Assembly (NCBI GenBank): GCA_964449565.1
Contig: CAYUZB010000058.1
Location: 1-23,123 of the forward strand
Reading direction: 5' to 3'
DNA length: 23,123 nucleotides
Source: Granulosicoccus sp964449565
GTDB lineage: Bacteria > Pseudomonadota > Gammaproteobacteria > Granulosicoccales > Granulosicoccaceae
Under the pieces are notes generated by a model. That model was not told where the DNA came from, did no database searches, and worked only from the letters and a program-made list of their open reading frames with translations. Positions 14,391 through 23,096 of the stretch are shown one piece after another (within the stretch, counting starts at the first letter, position 1; every line of letters starts with the position of its first letter). The translations under genes and the position numbers were made by a program.

Positions 14391-14407
14391 CTTGCGTTGC
14401 TCTTAAG

Positions 14408-15037
14408 TTACCCATCTGCCCGTGCAACGGCCTGCATGAATTGATACATGGCGTCGTGGTCCTTGATGCCCTTGTCCGCTTCTACCCCTGAACTGACATC
14501 GACCGCAAACGGCTGCAATGTCTTGATACCGTCCCCGACGTTATGTGCATCGAGTCCGCCAGCAAGTATCACCGGCACATTCACGCCACCGACCAATGAC
14601 TGCCAATCAAACGTGTGCCCTGTCCCACCAAGTTCGCCCGGCGCATTACTGTCAAACAGAAACCCGCCACAGTTTTCGAACCTGGCAAGTTCCTGTTCGG
14701 TCGGCAGACCACCAGCCATGCCAATGGCCTTTAAATAAGGCCGCTCGAACTGCTCGCAATAGTCACTACTTTCTCGACCATGAAACTGCGGTACCAGTTC
14801 CGGAATTGCCGCCAGTGCCTCATGCACTACAGCAGCTTCGGCATCGAGAAACAAGCCTACTCGTGTGACAAACGGTGACACCTGACAAGCGATGGCCTTG
14901 GCGCTTTGAACGTCAATGTATCGCTTGCTTTTCGGGACAAAAACAAAACCAAGCGCATCCACACCGAGCTCGTCAGCGCGCAATGCATCCTCGACACGAG
15001 TGATGCCGCAAATCTTGACTCGGGTTCGGCGCGCCAT
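14408..15037 (-). CDS. trpF: Phosphoribosylanthranilate isomerase
   Basis: TrpF carries out the Amadori rearrangement of phosphoribosylanthranilate in tryptophan synthesis. The 209-residue TIM-barrel protein has the catalytic Cys10 in RVKICGITRVEDA. DALGFVFVPKSKRYI (about 27-41) follows, and the general acid Asp129 is in FLFDSNAPGELGGTG. The phosphate-binding end is PVILAGGLDAHNV plus DVSSGVEADKGIKD. Usual PQLHG is PQFHG here, a mild variant. The ATG at 15037 has AAGG four nt upstream. It lies 149 bp after truA, an unusually wide gap for this packed cluster, and no other trp genes are nearby, as is normal for this locus. Confidence 0.97.
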   Translation of the reverse strand: MARRTRVKICGITRVEDALRADELGVDALGFVFVPKSKRYIDVQSAKAIACQVSPFVTRVGLFLDAEAAVVHEALAAIPELVPQFHGRESSDYCEQFERPYLKAIGMAGGLPTEQELARFENCGGFLFDSNAPGELGGTGHTFDWQSLVGGVNVPVILAGGLDAHNVGDGIKTLQPFAVDVSSGVEADKGIKDHDAMYQFMQAVARADG

Positions 15038-15186
15038 AAGCCTTGAACCTTAGCAAAATGGCATGGTTTCGTGTTGTTTCTAACGGGTCTACTTCGCTGT
15101 CGTTATCACCGTCAAAGGCGGCCAGAAGCACCACTTCGCGTCGTGGAACCATCACCCAATGCATTAACAACAGCCAAGTGCACCAG

Positions 15187-15975
15187 TTAGGGGTGCCAGG
15201 GTGGCGTGGTATGGTCGGTGAAATCCGGGATACCGAATTTGGCCGGGTATTGTGGCTGGATAAAATAAAGACCGAACGGGGCAACCGTGGCGCCAGCGAG
15301 CGTCCTGTCCTGTAGAGCAAGCAGCTCCGCGATCCAAGATTCCGACTGCTCGTGGCGCCCAACCGCCAGCAAACATCCGGTCACAATACGCACCATATTG
15401 TGCAGAAATCCATTGGCGCGAATGTCGATATGTACTTCGTCTCCATCACGCGATACGCTGATGGCCTGCACTTCGCGGATGGCATGATTTGCTTGACACT
15501 CGGAGGAGCGAAAGCTTGAGAAGTCATGTTCGCCGATCAGTGCCTGCGCTGCCAGATGCATGCGCTCAGTATCGAGCTGAACCCGTTCCCAACCCATCAT
15601 GCCGGCACGCAAGCCTGGACGCGTAGCGCGGTTAAGAAGCGTATATCGATAGCTTCGATTCAGCGCGCTGAATCGGGCGTGAAAGTCATCGCTGACCGGC
15701 GATGCCCAATGCACCGCGACACGCTTGTCCATATGGCTGTTGACGCCAAACGTCCAGGCTGTCAATGGGCGCGTCTCGCTGGTTTCAAAATGCACGATTT
15801 GCGCACGTGCATGCACGCCGGTATCGGTGCGTCCAGCACAATGAACGGTGATGGGTGTCTGGGCGATATGGCTCAGCGCTTGTTCGAGCTCTGCCTGAAC
15901 CGAATGGCAATGCGGCTGGCGCTGCCAGCCGCAAAAGCCGCCGCCGTCATATTCGACGGCGAGTGCATAACGCAA
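15187..15975 (-). CDS. truA: tRNA pseudouridine(38-40) synthase
   Basis: TruA converts uridines at positions 38, 39 and 40 of tRNA anticodon arms to pseudouridine. The 262-residue product starts MRYALAVEYDGGGFCGWQRQ and has the catalytic Asp51 in CAGRTDTGVHA. Other family motifs are FHARFSALNRSYRY (about 97-110), then FSSFRSSECQ and FLHNMVRIVTGCLLAVG. The start is a TTG at 15975, four bases after the fimV stop, with no ATG or GTG in a sensible place; the protein begins where the family does. The fimV-truA-trpF order matches pseudomonads. Tight spacing suggests translation depends on fimV. Confidence 0.95.
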   Translation of the reverse strand: MRYALAVEYDGGGFCGWQRQPHCHSVQAELEQALSHIAQTPITVHCAGRTDTGVHARAQIVHFETSETRPLTAWTFGVNSHMDKRVAVHWASPVSDDFHARFSALNRSYRYTLLNRATRPGLRAGMMGWERVQLDTERMHLAAQALIGEHDFSSFRSSECQANHAIREVQAISVSRDGDEVHIDIRANGFLHNMVRIVTGCLLAVGRHEQSESWIAELLALQDRTLAGATVAPFGLYFIQPQYPAKFGIPDFTDHTTPPWHP

Positions 15976-15979
15976 GGTT

Positions 15980-18900
15980 TCAGCTGATCTTGCGCAGGAG
16001 CGTTTCCGCTTCAGTGATTTGCTGTGGACTACCGCTTTTAACGATCTCGCCTAGCGCGCTGCTGGCAGAGTCGTTGTCACCCATATCAATATAGGCCTTG
16101 GCGAGATCCATCATCGTATCCATCTCATCGCTGTCACCAGCAATCCCTTCACCGGTCAATAGCTCGTTGTCAGCTGTCAGATCGGGGATCTCCAAATCGT
16201 TCATGGCACCGCCGTCACCGAGGAGCTCGGTACCGTCGAGATCCATGTCGGTAGACAACTGATCAAGATCCAGCGTCAGGTCATCAGCAACCGCTGAAAG
16301 ATCGAGNNNNNNNNNNNNNNNNNNNNNNNNNNNNNNNNNNNNNNNNNNNNNNNNNNNNNNNNNNNNNNNNNNNNNNNNNNNNNNNNNNNNNNNNNNNNNN
16401 NNNNNNGCACCTGCTGCACCGGCTGCACCTGCCAAGCCTGCTGCAAGACCATCGCTGCCGGCATCTTTTACAGCATCAACTGCACTGCTGGCATCGTCGC
16501 TGAACTCAGGAAACTCAATGGTTCCTGCCTCATCCGCGATTTCTTCGGCAACTGACGTGAAGTCACCGCTTGCTTCGAGATCCTCTTCAGAAAAGGCAAA
16601 TGCAGGATCGATGCTTTGATCCATCAGATCGGATTCGTCATCACTGTTGAAGTCAACGACATCTTCGGCACTAGTGAAGTCGCGGCTGACGCTGCTAGCT
16701 GCTGCGCCACTATCGTCCGATGCGGCAAAGTCGGTCTCATCAAGCGCAGTTCCGCCGACTTGACCCGTACCCACTGTCTCAACCGCCGAGGCAGCTGACG
16801 AATAAAGGCTGTCACCAGGCCGCAGTTCAACGCCAAGTGCTGCTATTTTTTCCCACTCAGGCGTGTTACCGCCAAAGCGTTGGTGATAATCACTGGCCGC
16901 AGCATGAAAACCTTCACTGTTACCTTGCGCATGATACGTTTCAAGTAACTTCAAGCGGTATTCGGGGTTGTCCGGCTTACCGTCAATGGCTTTGTTCAAC
17001 AATTCTTCAGCCTGGCCGTGCAGACCATAGGCGAGGTAGACGTCAACTTCGGAGATCGTGTCATCCTTGTCGATACCATCGTCGTCAAGGTCAGAGATAG
17101 CCTGCGTCTCGGAGCCGAAATCCAACGTGTCATCGGTATCGGCAAAGCTGACGGTTTCGGCAGGATCTGCCTCGTCTTTATCTTTACCGAACAGGTCACC
17201 GGCACCAGCGGCCGCGATACCTGCAGCACCTGCGGCTACGGCAGCGCCTTTAACAGCGTCTACACCGCGTGCTCCAGCATCAGTAACGCCATCAACAGCA
17301 GCATCGGCTGCATCCATTGATGCGTCTAATGATGCGTCCATGGATGCATCAGCCTTATCAAAATCACGCTCGGCATGAACATCCTGAATATTAACTTCGG
17401 CATCGATATCGTCAGGCTCGGGCTTTTTGCGACGGAACAACACGAAGCCTAACAACAACAGGGCAAGCGATCCGATGCCCGCAATCAGCATCTTCATTGG
17501 ATTCTTGAGGAAATCCTGATACCAAGGGGTAGCGGCTTGTGTTTCGGGAGCGGCAACTGCTGCATCAGTGGCAGCCGTTGTCGTTGTATCGGTAGCCGCC
17601 GACGATGTATCTACATCAGTCAGCGTCTCGGCAGCATTTTCAACCGCGCCAAGCGTNNNNNNNNNNNNNNNNNNNNNNNNNNNNNNNNNNNNNNNNNNNN
17701 NNNNNNNNNNNNNNNNNNNNNNNNNNNNNNNNNNNNNNNNNNNNNNNNNNNNNNNNCCATCAACCGCCGTTTCAGCAGCATCTGTAGCGTCAGCAATTGA
17801 CTCGGCAACTGTCCCAGCGGCATCGCTGTCGCCAGCAATCTCGGTTGCTTCTGCATCGCTCGCGTCAGCGGCAGTATCGGCCGCAGCGGTACGCGCTTCA
17901 CTCAGCTGCGCTTCGAGCCGCGCCACTTCGTTCTGACGCAAGGTTACCAAGGCATCGAGGTTTTCATTCGTTGCACCTAACTCGCCCGCCTGTTCGGCCA
18001 GATCTTCTGATTGCAATCGTGTGGCGGACAGTTCTTCACGTGCCAGTTGCAACTGGCGATTAACTTCCGACAAACGAGCGCTATCGGGGTTATCGTTCGT
18101 GGCGCTGGCACTGTTCGTTGTACTTGATGAATCAGCGACGATCTTCAGCTCATCTCGATTGAGAATTTCATCTCGAGCTGAATCGAGAATGGCTTGCGCT
18201 TCAGAAGACAATTCACTGGCCGTGTCTCCGGTAGCATCACTATCGTTACCGGAAACTTGATCGCCGGTTGCATCGACGCTCGCCGCGTCAGTACTACTTG
18301 CGCTTGCACTTGTTGCATCAGCAGTGACTGTATCGCTCGATGCATTATCATCAGACGTTTGGTTTCCGGCCAAACGTGTTGGCTGGTTGCTGATCAAGTT
18401 GTCACGGTATTCTTGCCACAACTGACTTTGCTGGTCGACAGCGGCAAGGGCTTGCGATTGAGACAAGGTAGTCACTTCACTTGCATTGGGGATGCGTAGA
18501 ATTTCACCCGCCCTCACAAGGTTGATATTGCCTTGTATAAAAGCAGATTGGTTGGCTTCAAGCAAAGCCATCATCATCTGCTCTACCGATACACCGGATT
18601 GCGCATTGGCTGTGGCGATTTCATACAAGGTATCACCTTGCTGCACCGTGACTTCTGTCGCTCCATCAGAGGTAGAACCTGTATCGATGTCATCCAGCGA
18701 TACGATGGTCGATCCGTCATCTAATTCATCAACAGTGCCATCGATGTCATCGATCTCGATAACGTCGAAGTCTTCCGCAGCGTCTGTATTGTCTTCGGCA
18801 ACGACAAAATCATTACCGACTTCTTCCGTGCCGCCAAACACCTCGACTTCAAACGAGTCAGGGTCAAAAGCGAGTTCTGCTTCACGGGCATCGATGGCGT

Positions 18901-19534
18901 CTGTGTTTGGTGCGGCCAGATCGGTCAGTGACACAATATCACCTTCACCCGAGACGTCAGACTCTGTGAGGAAATCCGAGTCAGCGACTTCATCACCGCT
19001 GCCATCAAAAACTTCTACTTCAAAGGTATCGGCAACAGCCGCATTCGTATCACGCTGGATCGGTGTCGGTGAGACCAACACTTCGGTATCACGTTGCACG
19101 ATCGCCGGCTGATCTGTCACCGTACTGCGTTCGGTAGCGGTTATGAAAACGGGTGGGTCGAGAAGGACGGTGTACTCACGCACCATACGACCTTGCGGCC
19201 AGTCGACTTCAAGAAGAAAATTAAGAAACGGCTCGACAACCGGTCGTCTACTACTGATCCGGATGACAGGGACATTGGCACTCTGGTCGACCGTGAAGAC
19301 CAGATCGGTCAGGGCTTGAGTGCGATCGATTCCCGCACGGGAAAAGGCATCTTCCGATGCAAGCTGCACTATCATGCCATCCAATTCGCCGGGCTTGACC
19401 GAAGTCAGGCGGATTTCGGCGTTCATTGGTTGATTTAGAGCCGAGCGCATCTCGATGTCGCCGAGTCCAAGACCGAAGGCGCCTCCGGAGGCCAGCGCTA
19501 GGCTGACTGCTGCTGCCGTTGCAAGTTTTCGCAC
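15980..19534 (-). CDS. fimV: FimV/HubP-type polar organiser with LysM and TPR parts (two sequence gaps)
   Basis: FimV/HubP proteins sit at the cell pole, bind peptidoglycan, and support type IV pilus and twitching functions and polar protein placement. From the GTG at 19534 the protein has a signal peptide (residues 1-22) and the FimV N-terminal domain (about 23-130, LGDIEMRSALNQPMNAEIRL). A LysM domain follows (about 293-350, VTVQQGDTLYEIA), then a coiled coil (about 488-548). One membrane helix lies at about 681-700 (MLIAGIGSLALLLLGFVLF). The cytoplasmic part has a TPR-like segment (DVYLAYGLHGQAEELLNKAI) and the conserved C-terminal helix pair (MMDLAKAYIDMGDNDSASSA). The rest is acidic Ala/Asp-rich linker. 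Two 100-N gaps leave about 66 residues undefined, so 1184 residues is nominal. All three pieces read in one frame. Confidence 0.93.
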   Translation of the reverse strand: MRKLATAAAVSLALASGGAFGLGLGDIEMRSALNQPMNAEIRLTSVKPGELDGMIVQLASEDAFSRAGIDRTQALTDLVFTVDQSANVPVIRISSRRPVVEPFLNFLLEVDWPQGRMVREYTVLLDPPVFITATERSTVTDQPAIVQRDTEVLVSPTPIQRDTNAAVADTFEVEVFDGSGDEVADSDFLTESDVSGEGDIVSLTDLAAPNTDAIDAREAELAFDPDSFEVEVFGGTEEVGNDFVVAEDNTDAAEDFDVIEIDDIDGTVDELDDGSTIVSLDDIDTGSTSDGATEVTVQQGDTLYEIATANAQSGVSVEQMMMALLEANQSAFIQGNINLVRAGEILRIPNASEVTTLSQSQALAAVDQQSQLWQEYRDNLISNQPTRLAGNQTSDDNASSDTVTADATSASASSTDAASVDATGDQVSGNDSDATGDTASELSSEAQAILDSARDEILNRDELKIVADSSSTTNSASATNDNPDSARLSEVNRQLQLAREELSATRLQSEDLAEQAGELGATNENLDALVTLRQNEVARLEAQLSEARTAAADTAADASDAEATEIAGDSDAAGTVAESIADATDAAETAVDXXXXXXXXXXXXXXXXXXXXXXXXXXXXXXXXXXTLGAVENAAETLTDVDTSSAATDTTTTAATDAAVAAPETQAATPWYQDFLKNPMKMLIAGIGSLALLLLGFVLFRRKKPEPDDIDAEVNIQDVHAERDFDKADASMDASLDASMDAADAAVDGVTDAGARGVDAVKGAAVAAGAAGIAAAGAGDLFGKDKDEADPAETVSFADTDDTLDFGSETQAISDLDDDGIDKDDTISEVDVYLAYGLHGQAEELLNKAIDGKPDNPEYRLKLLETYHAQGNSEGFHAAASDYHQRFGGNTPEWEKIAALGVELRPGDSLYSSAASAVETVGTGQVGGTALDETDFAASDDSGAAASSVSRDFTSAEDVVDFNSDDESDLMDQSIDPAFAFSEEDLEASGDFTSVAEEIADEAGTIEFPEFSDDASSAVDAVKDAGSDGLAAGLAGAAGAAGXXXXXXXXXXXXXXXXXXXXXXXXXXXXXXXXXXLDLSAVADDLTLDLDQLSTDMDLDGTELLGDGGAMNDLEIPDLTADNELLTGEGIAGDSDEMDTMMDLAKAYIDMGDNDSASSALGEIVKSGSPQQITEAETLLRKIS
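16307..16406. other. Assembly gap (100 N) in fimV cytoplasmic region
   Basis: Exactly 100 undetermined bases. The neighbouring bases code an Ala/Gly-rich stretch made of short repeats (gcacctgctgcaccggctgc next to the gap), which is the likely cause of failed assembly. The true length is unknown. Confidence 0.97.
17657..17756. other. Assembly gap (100 N) in fimV periplasmic linker
   Basis: Exactly 100 undetermined bases within the Ala/Asp/Thr-rich linker that lies between the coiled coil and the membrane helix of FimV. The round length marks it as a placeholder, not a measured size. Confidence 0.97.
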
Positions 19535-19669
19535 TTTTTCTGTGTCCCGCTATGTCGATCGACACGGACCCGACGTTGGTATCGTCGTGGCTCGTGTCAA
19601 ACGAAGTTATCTGTCACAACGCTATCTATAGCTGAATTATCGCATCAATTCAGCAGCTTAAGTTAGCGT
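19535..19669. promoter_or_regulatory. asd-fimV intergenic region with dyads
   Basis: This 135-bp gap is the longest break in the leu-to-truA part of the cluster. It holds an 8-bp dyad GCTGAATT (19631-19638) / AATTCAGC (19647-19654) with an 8-nt loop, close after the asd stop. It also holds a 12-bp palindrome TGTCGATCGACA (19553-19564) just ahead of the fimV start. A perfect TTGACA lies on the minus strand (19600-19595), but I find no good -10 at the right distance. A promoter for fimV here is plausible and unproven; no T-run makes the dyad a standard terminator. Confidence 0.4.
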
Positions 19670-20692
19670 TTACAAATGGTCAGACACCAGACATTCGGCA
19701 ATCTGCACGCTGTTCAGCGCAGCACCCTTTCGCACATTATCGGAAACAACCCAAAGATTGAGCCCGTTTTCAGTGCTTATGTCCTCGCGAATCCGCCCTA
19801 CAAAAACCGCATCAGTACCTGCTGATTCGGTCACGGCAGTCGGGTATCCCCCGTCCTTTCGCTCGTCCAATACCACTACTCCAGGGGCTCTCTCCAGCAA
19901 TTCCCGGGCCTGATCAGCTTTGATTGGCTCCCGAGTTTCGATGTGCACGGCCTCTGAATGACCATAGAAGACAGGAATTCGCACACAGGTGGGATTCACC
20001 CGGATGCTTGAGTCTTCCATGATCTTGTGGGTTTCCCACACCATTTTCATCTCCTCCTTGGTATAGCCGTTCTCTTGGAAACTGTCTATATGCGGTAATG
20101 CGTTAAAGGCAATCTGCCTCGGGTAGATCACCGGATCGATCGACAAACCATTAAGTAGACGCGCAGTCTGGCCGCCAAGTTCCTCGATGGCGTCCTTGCC
20201 GGTGCCTGATACCGCCTGATAAGTGGCGACATTGACGCGGGTAATACCAAACGCATCATGCAGGGGTTTCAATGCGACCAGCATCTGAATGGTCGAGCAA
20301 TTCGGATTGGCGATGATATTGGTATCTTTGTACTGGCCCAGAGTGTGGGCGTTGACCTCCGGGATAATCAGCGGTTTGTCATCGTCGTACCGAAACTGGG
20401 AGGTGTTGTCGATGACGACACAACCGGCCGCAGCGGCTTTTGGAGCATAAATTTTTGACACCGATGCACCTGGCGAAAATATACCGATCTGTACGGTGCT
20501 GAAATCGAAGGTGTCCAGATCCTGAACAACCAACTGCTTGTCGCCAAACTCGACCCGCTTACCCGCAGAGCGGGCACTTGCCAACGCATGAATCTGGCCA
20601 ACGGGAAAATTTCGCTCGGCGAGGATCGACAGCATGGTTTCACCGACCGCACCCGTCGCACCCACAACGGCAACATCGAACTTCCTGGACAT
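19670..20692 (-). CDS. asd: Aspartate-semialdehyde dehydrogenase
   Basis: Asd reduces aspartyl phosphate to aspartate semialdehyde, the branch point to lysine/diaminopimelate, methionine and threonine. The 340-residue product has the NADP-binding start VAVVGATGAVGETMLSIL (about 7-24) and the catalytic Cys132 in IIANPNCSTIQMLVAL. QAVSGTGKDAIEEL and the IRVNPTCVRIPVFYGHSEAV segment with the active-site histidine follow. The length and the NPNC spacing fit the short form of Asd that occurs beside leuB in Pseudomonas and relatives. It starts 5 bp after leuB with AGGAAA upstream, so it belongs to the leu operon. Together with metZ it feeds methionine synthesis. Confidence 0.97.
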   Translation of the reverse strand: MSRKFDVAVVGATGAVGETMLSILAERNFPVGQIHALASARSAGKRVEFGDKQLVVQDLDTFDFSTVQIGIFSPGASVSKIYAPKAAAAGCVVIDNTSQFRYDDDKPLIIPEVNAHTLGQYKDTNIIANPNCSTIQMLVALKPLHDAFGITRVNVATYQAVSGTGKDAIEELGGQTARLLNGLSIDPVIYPRQIAFNALPHIDSFQENGYTKEEMKMVWETHKIMEDSSIRVNPTCVRIPVFYGHSEAVHIETREPIKADQARELLERAPGVVVLDERKDGGYPTAVTESAGTDAVFVGRIREDISTENGLNLWVVSDNVRKGAALNSVQIAECLVSDHL

Positions 20693-20697
20693 GATTT

Positions 20698-21789
20698 CTA
20701 GTTTCCTGAGAGCGCAGCCAGCACGGCAGCACCCATATCTTTTGTGTTAACAAGTGTTTCGTTTGCATCACCGGTGGCAATGTCGTGACAGCGGTAGCCT
20801 GCCGTCACGACTTGTCCGACTGCTTTTTCGATGGCATCGGCGGCTGCGGCTTCATTCAAGGTGTAGCGCAACATCATCGACGCTGACAGGATGGTCGCCA
20901 GCGGGTTGGCAATTCCCTGGCCGGCAATATCCGGCGCCGAACCATGCACCGGCTCGTACATGCCCTTACCTTGTTCATCGAGCGATGCCGAAGGCAACAT
21001 GCCGATCGAACCCGTGAGCATCGCAGCTGCATCAGACAGAATGTCACCAAAAATATTGCTGGTGACAACAACATCAAACTGCTTCGGCGTTTTTACCAGT
21101 TGCATGGCGGCGTTGTCGACGTACATATGACTAAGTTCAACGTCGCTAAAGTCCTTCGCAACATCAACAACGATTTCACGCCACAGTTCAGAGACTTCCA
21201 GCACATTGGCCTTGTCGACCGAACAGAGTTGCTTGTTACGTGCACGGGCTATCTCGAAGCCACGGACGGCGATACGCCGAATTTCGCTTTCGCTATACAC
21301 CATCGTGTTGAAACCGACGCGCTCGCCATTACGTGTTTCGATACCACGTGGTTCACCAAAGTAGATACCGCCAGTCAGCTCGCGCAAGATCATCAGATCA
21401 AGACCACCGACCAGCTCTGGCTTCAACGCCGATGACGCGGCCAGTTCCGGATACAGAATCGCCGGACGCAAGTTGGCAAACAAACCAAGCTCTGAACGCA
21501 AGCGCAACAAGCCACGCTCAGGTCGCTTGTCACGTGGTGCCTTGTCGTACTGAGGCCCACCAATTGCACCAAGCAGAATGGCATCAGCATCACGGCAGGC
21601 GTCAAGCGTTGCAGCCGGCAAGGGATCATCATGCTTGTCCCAGGCAGCGCCACCGAAAACATGTGTCTCGGTCGTCAAGCCAAGCTTGTGTGATGTATTG
21701 ACGGCCTCGAGTACATCAACCGCCGTGGCAATGATTTCGGGACCGATGCCATCACCCGGCAGCACGGCGATTTTTCTTGACTGACTCAT
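20698..21789 (-). CDS. leuB: 3-isopropylmalate dehydrogenase
   Basis: LeuB oxidises and decarboxylates 3-isopropylmalate to the keto acid precursor of leucine, using NAD. The 363-residue product starts with IAVLPGDGIGPEIIATAVDV. The substrate arginines lie in RSELGLFANLRPAILYPEL, and the metal-binding family signature is NIFGDILSDAAAMLTGSIGM. The NAD-binding HGSAPDIAGQGIANPLATI segment comes near the end. The ATG at 21789 touches the GST stop (TGA then ATG, no gap) and the gene ends 5 bp before asd, so expression is strongly coupled to both. No truncation or odd residue was seen. Confidence 0.98.
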   Translation of the reverse strand: MSQSRKIAVLPGDGIGPEIIATAVDVLEAVNTSHKLGLTTETHVFGGAAWDKHDDPLPAATLDACRDADAILLGAIGGPQYDKAPRDKRPERGLLRLRSELGLFANLRPAILYPELAASSALKPELVGGLDLMILRELTGGIYFGEPRGIETRNGERVGFNTMVYSESEIRRIAVRGFEIARARNKQLCSVDKANVLEVSELWREIVVDVAKDFSDVELSHMYVDNAAMQLVKTPKQFDVVVTSNIFGDILSDAAAMLTGSIGMLPSASLDEQGKGMYEPVHGSAPDIAGQGIANPLATILSASMMLRYTLNEAAAADAIEKAVGQVVTAGYRCHDIATGDANETLVNTKDMGAAVLAALSGN

Positions 21790-22446
21790 TCAAACGGTCT
21801 CCGCGTCGGGTACTTCAGATTGTTCAAGGACTTGTTTCTCGTTGGCAGCCGCCGCATACCAGGCCTGCATATGCAGATCCTCCAGTACTCGCTTTGCATA
21901 CTGGGCGGATTCAAAAGGCAACTGTATTTTATAAGTATTGAAGCGCGATACGACCGGCGCATACATCGCATCCACCACACTGTAATCACCAAACAACCAG
22001 GGGCCACCGCTTTCCTGCAAGGCATCTTCAAACAACTGCACGACGCGATTGATGTCGATACGTGTTTCAAGGTTTGGTTCAAAACCATTCACAATGCGCC
22101 GGCAGTTCATCGGCATGGTGCTACGCATGGATTCGAAACCTGAGTGCATTTCGGCGCTCATGGCTCGTGCCCGTGCGCGAGTGGTACTGTCTTGCGGCCA
22201 TAAGTAAATACCCCCTTCCTTGTCAGCGAGATACTCACAGATAGCCAGAGAATCCCATAACACCAAGGGCCCGTCATGCAACACCGGCACCTGTCTTGAA
22301 GGGCACCACTCATCCATCATGGCGTCCATCTTGTCAGTAAATAGCGGGATATTGACTTCGGTAAAGCCAATGCTCGCATGCTTCATCAATATCCAGGGAC
22401 GCAGGGACCATGAAGAATAATTTTTGTTGCCGATAACAAGCTTCAC
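21790..22446 (-). CDS. Glutathione S-transferase family protein within the leu operon
   Basis: The 218-residue product has the thioredoxin-like GST N-domain (about 1-80), beginning MKLVIGNKNYSSWSLRPWIL. The serines in NYSSWS lie where the catalytic Ser of the soluble GST family falls. RQVPVLHDGPLVLWDSLAI follows with the cis-proline (VPVL) and the glutathione-binding SLAICEYL. The helical C-domain contains WLFGDYSVVDAMYAPVVSRF, the usual N-capping region. Its substrate cannot be told. The GTG start at 22446 overlaps the leuD stop as GTGA, and its stop touches the leuB ATG, so it is translated as part of the leucine operon. A link to leucine metabolism is not shown. Confidence 0.92.
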   Translation of the reverse strand: MKLVIGNKNYSSWSLRPWILMKHASIGFTEVNIPLFTDKMDAMMDEWCPSRQVPVLHDGPLVLWDSLAICEYLADKEGGIYLWPQDSTTRARARAMSAEMHSGFESMRSTMPMNCRRIVNGFEPNLETRIDINRVVQLFEDALQESGGPWLFGDYSVVDAMYAPVVSRFNTYKIQLPFESAQYAKRVLEDLHMQAWYAAAANEKQVLEQSEVPDAETV

Positions 22447-23081
22447 GTGAACAGCCAGGGAGCTTGTTTACGGCGCTTGGCTTCGTAGTCTTCGATATGA
22501 TTACGCTGCTGCAGTGTCAGCTCGATATCATCAAAGCCATTCAACAGACAGTGTTTGCGAAAGCTGTCCACTTCAAACGGATAGACATCACCATTCGGGG
22601 TCGTGACGGTCTGTGCTTCCAGATCAATAGCCAGTTTATAACCCGGTGTTGACGCACATTCAGCACCGAGCTTGTCGCAGATAGTCTTGTCTAGAACTAT
22701 CGGTAACAAACCACTTTTGAATGAGTTGTTGTGGAAAATATCGGCAAAGCCCGGTGCGATCACCGAACGAAAGCCATAGTCATCGAGTGCCCAAACAGCA
22801 TGTTCCCGTGAAGAACCACAACCAAAATTCTCACCGGCAATTAAAACTTGCGCATCTTTGTAACGCGGTTCGTTGAGTACGAAATCCGGATTCGGTTGAC
22901 GACTGTTCGGGTCCTGACCGGGAAACCCCGGATCAAGATAACGCCACTCATCAAACAAGTTGACACCAAAGCCGGAGCGCTTGATCGATTTGAGAAACTG
23001 CTTCGGAATGATCGCATCGGTATCGACATTGGCACGCATCAGTGGCAAGGCCAGACCGTCAAGCTTATTGAATTCTTTCAT
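22443..23081 (-). CDS. leuD: 3-isopropylmalate dehydratase small subunit
   Basis: LeuD is the swivelling small subunit that with LeuC isomerises 2-isopropylmalate to 3-isopropylmalate. The 212-residue product has LMRANVDTDAIIPKQFLKSI (about 14-33) and the substrate-recognition loop NFGCGSSREHAVWAL (about 85-99). GFADIFHNNSFKSGLLPIVL follows. Length fits the bacterial short form (about 200-215). The ATG at 23081 is preceded nine nt upstream by GGAG, and the gene follows the leuC stop by 15 bp. It overlaps the GST gene by four bases. Confidence 0.98.
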   Translation of the reverse strand: MKEFNKLDGLALPLMRANVDTDAIIPKQFLKSIKRSGFGVNLFDEWRYLDPGFPGQDPNSRQPNPDFVLNEPRYKDAQVLIAGENFGCGSSREHAVWALDDYGFRSVIAPGFADIFHNNSFKSGLLPIVLDKTICDKLGAECASTPGYKLAIDLEAQTVTTPNGDVYPFEVDSFRKHCLLNGFDDIELTLQQRNHIEDYEAKRRKQAPWLFT

Positions 23082-23096
23082 GTGTCAGTACTCCAT

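Noticed and set aside
18486..19112. 208-codon Ser-rich plus-strand frame opposite fimV
   Set aside because: The Ser/Thr richness is the reverse complement of the Asp/Ala-rich FimV linker; no start signal or homology is visible.
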